Of a stretch of 46,777 bases of DNA, positions 44,347 through 46,777 are shown one piece after another (position 1 is the stretch's first letter; each line of letters opens with the position of its first letter). Below the pieces are notes generated by a model that was given only the letters and a program-made list of their open reading frames with translations, searched no databases and was not told where the DNA came from. The position numbers were made by a program, and so were the translations under genes. The DNA comes from CANJXF01 sp043775015 (GTDB taxonomy: Bacteria > Verrucomicrobiota > Verrucomicrobiia > Limisphaerales > CANJXF01). The stretch is from assembly GCA_043775015.1 (NCBI GenBank), contig JAYVSV010000176.1, positions 1 through 46,777 of the forward strand. Direction: 5' to 3'.

Positions 44347-44370
44347 GGAGCAATTTACAACGAGAAATTT

Positions 44371-45327
44371 ATGATATTCAAACGACTTAGTTTTTACCTG
44401 GCTCTGGCCGGAATTGTCGGAGGTGTGCTCATGGTTCAGCGACTGAGAACACAGCCGCCGACTCCGCCGCCGCTCGCAGAACCGACCCGTTCGCCGTTCA
44501 CCAATTCCGTTGCGGCGACCGGCATCATCGAAGCCACCAAAGAGAATGTGAAAATCGGCGCGAACAAAGCCGGGTTGATCCAAAAGATTTTTGTGCAAAC
44601 GGGTTCTCAAGTGAAAACGGGCGAACCGTTGTTGCAAATGGATAACCGCGAAGTAACGGCGCAATTAGCGACAGCGCGGGCGCAACTCAAAGTTTTGGAA
44701 GCTACGCTTGAAATGGAAAAAATTCAGACCGCCGACCTCGCCGACCAATTTGAGCGCGTCGAACTCCTGGCCAAAGAAAAGGTTGCGAGCGAAGATGAAC
44801 GCAAGCGAAAAGAATTCGCCTTGCATGCCAGCAAAGCTCGCGTCGCCAAAGTCGAAGCCGACATTGAAGCGGCGAAAAGCCAGATCAAATATGGCGAAGT
44901 CGCGTTGGACGTGCTCACCGTGCGGGCACCGAGGGATGGCGTCGTTTTACAAGTGAACTCGCGCGCCGGCGAATACGCGAACCTGACGCCCGGCGAACCG
45001 ATGATGATGCTTGGTGACGTGAACACGTTTCAGGTTCGCGCTGATGTGGATGAACAAAATGCGTTCCTGGTTCAGCCGAACCAGGCGGCGGTCGCGTTTC
45101 TCAAGGGCGACACAAAAAATCCGATGCCGCTTCGCTTCGTGCGCATCGAACCGTTTGTGATTCCGAAACGTTCGCTCACCGGCGACAGTGCCGAGCGCGT
45201 GGACACTCGCGTTTTGCAAATTATTTTCGAACTCGACCGCCCGCAAACTCCGCTCTACGTCGGCCAACAAGTGGATGTTTTCATTCAACGGTCGTCTGCG
45301 GACGCAAAACAGACAGCGCAGAAATAG
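44371..45327 (+). CDS. HlyD/DevB-like membrane fusion protein
   Basis: The 318-residue periplasmic adaptor has one N-terminal membrane anchor (LSFYLALAGIVGGVLMV), a Pro-rich linker, a lipoyl-like half (GLIQKIFVQTGSQVKTGEPLLQMD) and a coiled-coil hairpin (about 90-175). The second lipoyl half (VRAPRDGVVLQVNSRAGEY) and a beta-barrel follow. It links inner-membrane ABC components to an outer-membrane channel. A GAGGAG sequence lies about 24 bases upstream. It completes the DevCAB operon, though the outer-membrane partner is elsewhere. Confidence 0.88.
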   Translation: MIFKRLSFYLALAGIVGGVLMVQRLRTQPPTPPPLAEPTRSPFTNSVAATGIIEATKENVKIGANKAGLIQKIFVQTGSQVKTGEPLLQMDNREVTAQLATARAQLKVLEATLEMEKIQTADLADQFERVELLAKEKVASEDERKRKEFALHASKARVAKVEADIEAAKSQIKYGEVALDVLTVRAPRDGVVLQVNSRAGEYANLTPGEPMMMLGDVNTFQVRADVDEQNAFLVQPNQAAVAFLKGDTKNPMPLRFVRIEPFVIPKRSLTGDSAERVDTRVLQIIFELDRPQTPLYVGQQVDVFIQRSSADAKQTAQK

Positions 45328-45355
45328 TTTTGGGAGGGTCAAGGTGCGCAATCCA

Positions 45356-45390
45356 TACTCTTAAACTTCTGACGATTATGATTAAGAGTA
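45356..45390. promoter_or_regulatory. AT-rich 9-bp inverted repeat upstream of the MFS gene
   Basis: TACTCTTAA (45356-45364) pairs perfectly with TTAAGAGTA (45382-45390) across a 17-base spacer. It is too AT-rich, and lacks a U-run, to be a good terminator. An operator for the MFS gene is more likely, but the binding protein is unknown. Confidence 0.4.
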
Positions 45391-45476
45391 GCAGTAAGAT
45401 TATGCATCCAAAATCGCGCTCCAATTTATCTGGCGCAACATTCCTGCGCCGATTACAACATCCTCACTTTTATTAA
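45378..45476 (+). CDS. Possible leader peptide (32 codons) before the MFS gene
   Basis: A short frame starts at ATG 45378 (MIKSSSKIMHPKSR...) and stops with TAA at 45474-45476, so TAA is directly followed by the MFS ATG (TAAATG). This geometry permits translational coupling. It has no clear Shine-Dalgarno and may be fortuitous. Confidence 0.2.
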   Translation: MIKSSSKIMHPKSRSNLSGATFLRRLQHPHFY

Positions 45477-46757
45477 ATGAAGAAACCATCTCTGCTGATA
45501 ATTTTTCTCACGGTCTTCATCGACCTCATTGGGTTTGGAATCGTGCTGCCGTTGCTGCCGCTCTTTGCAAAAAACTTGCAGGCCAGCGGTCTCACCATCG
45601 GCCTCCTCATGGCCTCGTTCTCGGCAATGCAATTTGTTTTCGCCCCGGTTTGGGGACGCATCTCCGATCGCATCGGACGGCGCCCCGTGTTGCTCATCAG
45701 CACGGCGGGAGCAGCGATTGCTTACGGCATCTTCGCCATCGGCTCCGGCATGACCGGCACCACGGCGTTGGTGATTTTATTTGCCTCGCGCATGTTCGCG
45801 GGAATTTGCGGTGCGAACATCACCGTCGCGCAAGCCTACATCGCCGACATCACACCGCCGCAAGATCGCTCGAAACGAATGGGACTCATCGGCATGGCGT
45901 TCGGCTTGGGGTTTATTTTCGGCCCGTTTCTCGGTGGAATTGCCTTGGGCCATTTCGGACCGACCGGCCCCGGTTGGCTTGCCGCGATTCTTTGCACCGC
46001 CAACTTTGTCTTTGCCTTGGCGCGATTACGCGAGAGTTACACCCTGGGTGCCGAGAAAAGCGCGCCACGTCCCCGTTTTGGCCAATGGATCCACACCATG
46101 TCTCAACCGAAAATCGGTTTGCTCGTCGGACTCTTCTTCCTTGCCACCTTTTGTTTCGCCTCGTTTGAAACCACGCTCGGTTTGCTCGTGAGCAAAAATT
46201 TTAACATTGATCCCACCAACCCCGCGCGAAAGGCCGATGCGAAATTGGTCGGATATCTTTTTGCTTATTGCGGAATCATCGGTGCGCTCGTGCAAGGCGG
46301 AATCATCGGCCGTTTGGTAAAATTTTTCGGAGAGCCGCTGCTCATCACCATCAGCCTTGTCGTTCTCGCCTTTGGTCTCGCGCCGATGCCTTTTCTCCAC
46401 GGACAAGTTCCCGCAGGAAAAGAATGGCTGCAAGCAACCGGCGGCATCTGGCTGCTATTTCTCGGCGTACTTGCGCTCGTCTCCATCGGGTCAAGCCTGA
46501 CGCGTCCGCCGCTCTTCGGCATGATTTCCAACCTAACGCCCGCCACCGAACAAGGCGCAACCCTCGGCGTCGCGCAAGGAGCGGGAAGCTTGGCGCGCAT
46601 CTTCGGGCCAATCTTTGCCGGAATTCTTTTCGAACATCATCCCGCAGTTCCGTATGTCGTTAGCGCAGTGCTGGCCTTCGTGACCGGTCTGATGGCGTGG
46701 CAATTTTTGCACAAAGCCAATCCGTTGAGCAGCCAAAGCTCCACACCGACCGCTTGA
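45477..46757 (+). CDS. MFS transporter (TetA-like drug efflux)
   Basis: The 426-residue protein has 12 predicted spans. It opens LIIFLTVFIDLIGFGIVLPLLPLFA and has the MFS motif A GRISDRIGRRPVL between helices 2 and 3, then AQAYIADITPP and GLIGMAFGLGFIFGPFLGG. This is the drug:H+ antiporter type nearest to TetA(class)-like proteins. Substrate specificity cannot be predicted. The C-terminus is complete before the window ends. It follows the DevCAB genes on the same strand but is separated by 149 bases with its own inverted repeat, so it is probably regulated separately. Confidence 0.88.
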   Translation: MKKPSLLIIFLTVFIDLIGFGIVLPLLPLFAKNLQASGLTIGLLMASFSAMQFVFAPVWGRISDRIGRRPVLLISTAGAAIAYGIFAIGSGMTGTTALVILFASRMFAGICGANITVAQAYIADITPPQDRSKRMGLIGMAFGLGFIFGPFLGGIALGHFGPTGPGWLAAILCTANFVFALARLRESYTLGAEKSAPRPRFGQWIHTMSQPKIGLLVGLFFLATFCFASFETTLGLLVSKNFNIDPTNPARKADAKLVGYLFAYCGIIGALVQGGIIGRLVKFFGEPLLITISLVVLAFGLAPMPFLHGQVPAGKEWLQATGGIWLLFLGVLALVSIGSSLTRPPLFGMISNLTPATEQGATLGVAQGAGSLARIFGPIFAGILFEHHPAVPYVVSAVLAFVTGLMAWQFLHKANPLSSQSSTPTA

Positions 46758-46777
46758 AGGCTTCGTCGTAACGTTTG

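Noticed and set aside
43297..44664. A 455-codon open frame on the reverse strand
   Set aside because: It is entirely antisense to the DevC, DevA and HlyD genes, whose motifs are unmistakable. Its residue composition (rich in Arg, His and Phe) is that of a shadow frame.
1..46777. CRISPR arrays, prophage or complete insertion sequences
   Set aside because: No regularly spaced direct repeats, no integrase or transposase frame and no phage structural genes were recognised on either strand.

Overview
This window looks like chromosome from a Verrucomicrobia-type bacterium, possibly close to Pedosphaera or the Limisphaerales. That placement is an inference. It rests on a long-leader pseudopilin with the RGFTLVELL cleavage motif and a SFADGHVE tail, several exported PQQ-propeller, beta-helix and esterase-like proteins, a very large DUF2723 membrane protein, and a type II (eukaryote-like) glutamine synthetase. 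Genes are dense and mostly housekeeping. No complete mobile element, CRISPR array or rRNA was seen.

Layout. (1) 0.3-4.9 kb is a nitrogen block: glutamine synthetase II, a miniature kinase-like protein with a PP2C phosphatase, and a glnK-amt operon. Both glnII and glnK have sigma-54-like -24/-12 elements upstream, and rpoN itself lies at 20.6 kb. (2) 5-8.7 kb holds an APC permease fused to a universal-stress domain, back to back with a 5'-truncated type I restriction subunit (hsdR). (3) 8.7-12.5 kb is a methyl-cycle block: metK-ahcY, divergent from an ArsR-methyltransferase fusion. An inverted repeat sits on the metK promoter. (4) 12.5-20.5 kb carries an esterase-like exported protein, ispD, a fatty-acid desaturase, a PQQ-propeller protein, an unannotated 41-residue MGDKSPKS protein and a beta-helix protein. 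(5) 20.6-26.1 kb carries rpoN, then parB-pfkB-def, a REP-like inverted repeat, a DUF309 protein and leuD. (6) 26.2-30.9 kb carries an exported methyltransferase, a serine tRNA with an unusual ACT anticodon, a DUF4337 protein, a higA fragment, a pseudopilin and a metallo-beta-lactamase-fold hydrolase. (7) 31-36.8 kb carries a SWIM/SNF2 helicase, grpE-dnaJ and rsmE. (8) 36.8-41.1 kb carries a DUF2723/TPR membrane protein and an ECF sigma factor overlapping a small membrane protein. (9) 41.7-45.3 kb is a TetR-DevCAB-like efflux operon, followed by an MFS transporter.

How the parts work together. GlnK senses 2-oxoglutarate and energy and gates Amt, while glutamine synthetase assimilates the ammonium. 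MetK makes SAM, AhcY removes S-adenosylhomocysteine, and the divergent SAM-fold regulator is placed to control both. The TetR protein probably represses its own DevCAB-type exporter operon through a palindrome lying between the -35 and -10.

The observations most worth a second look are the ArsR-methyltransferase/metK control region, the tRNA-Ser with A34, the sigma-54 elements of the nitrogen genes, the MGDKSPKS small protein, the mini-kinase/PP2C pair, and two gene relics (hsdR, higA). I did not find a clearly new multi-gene defence or biosynthetic system.
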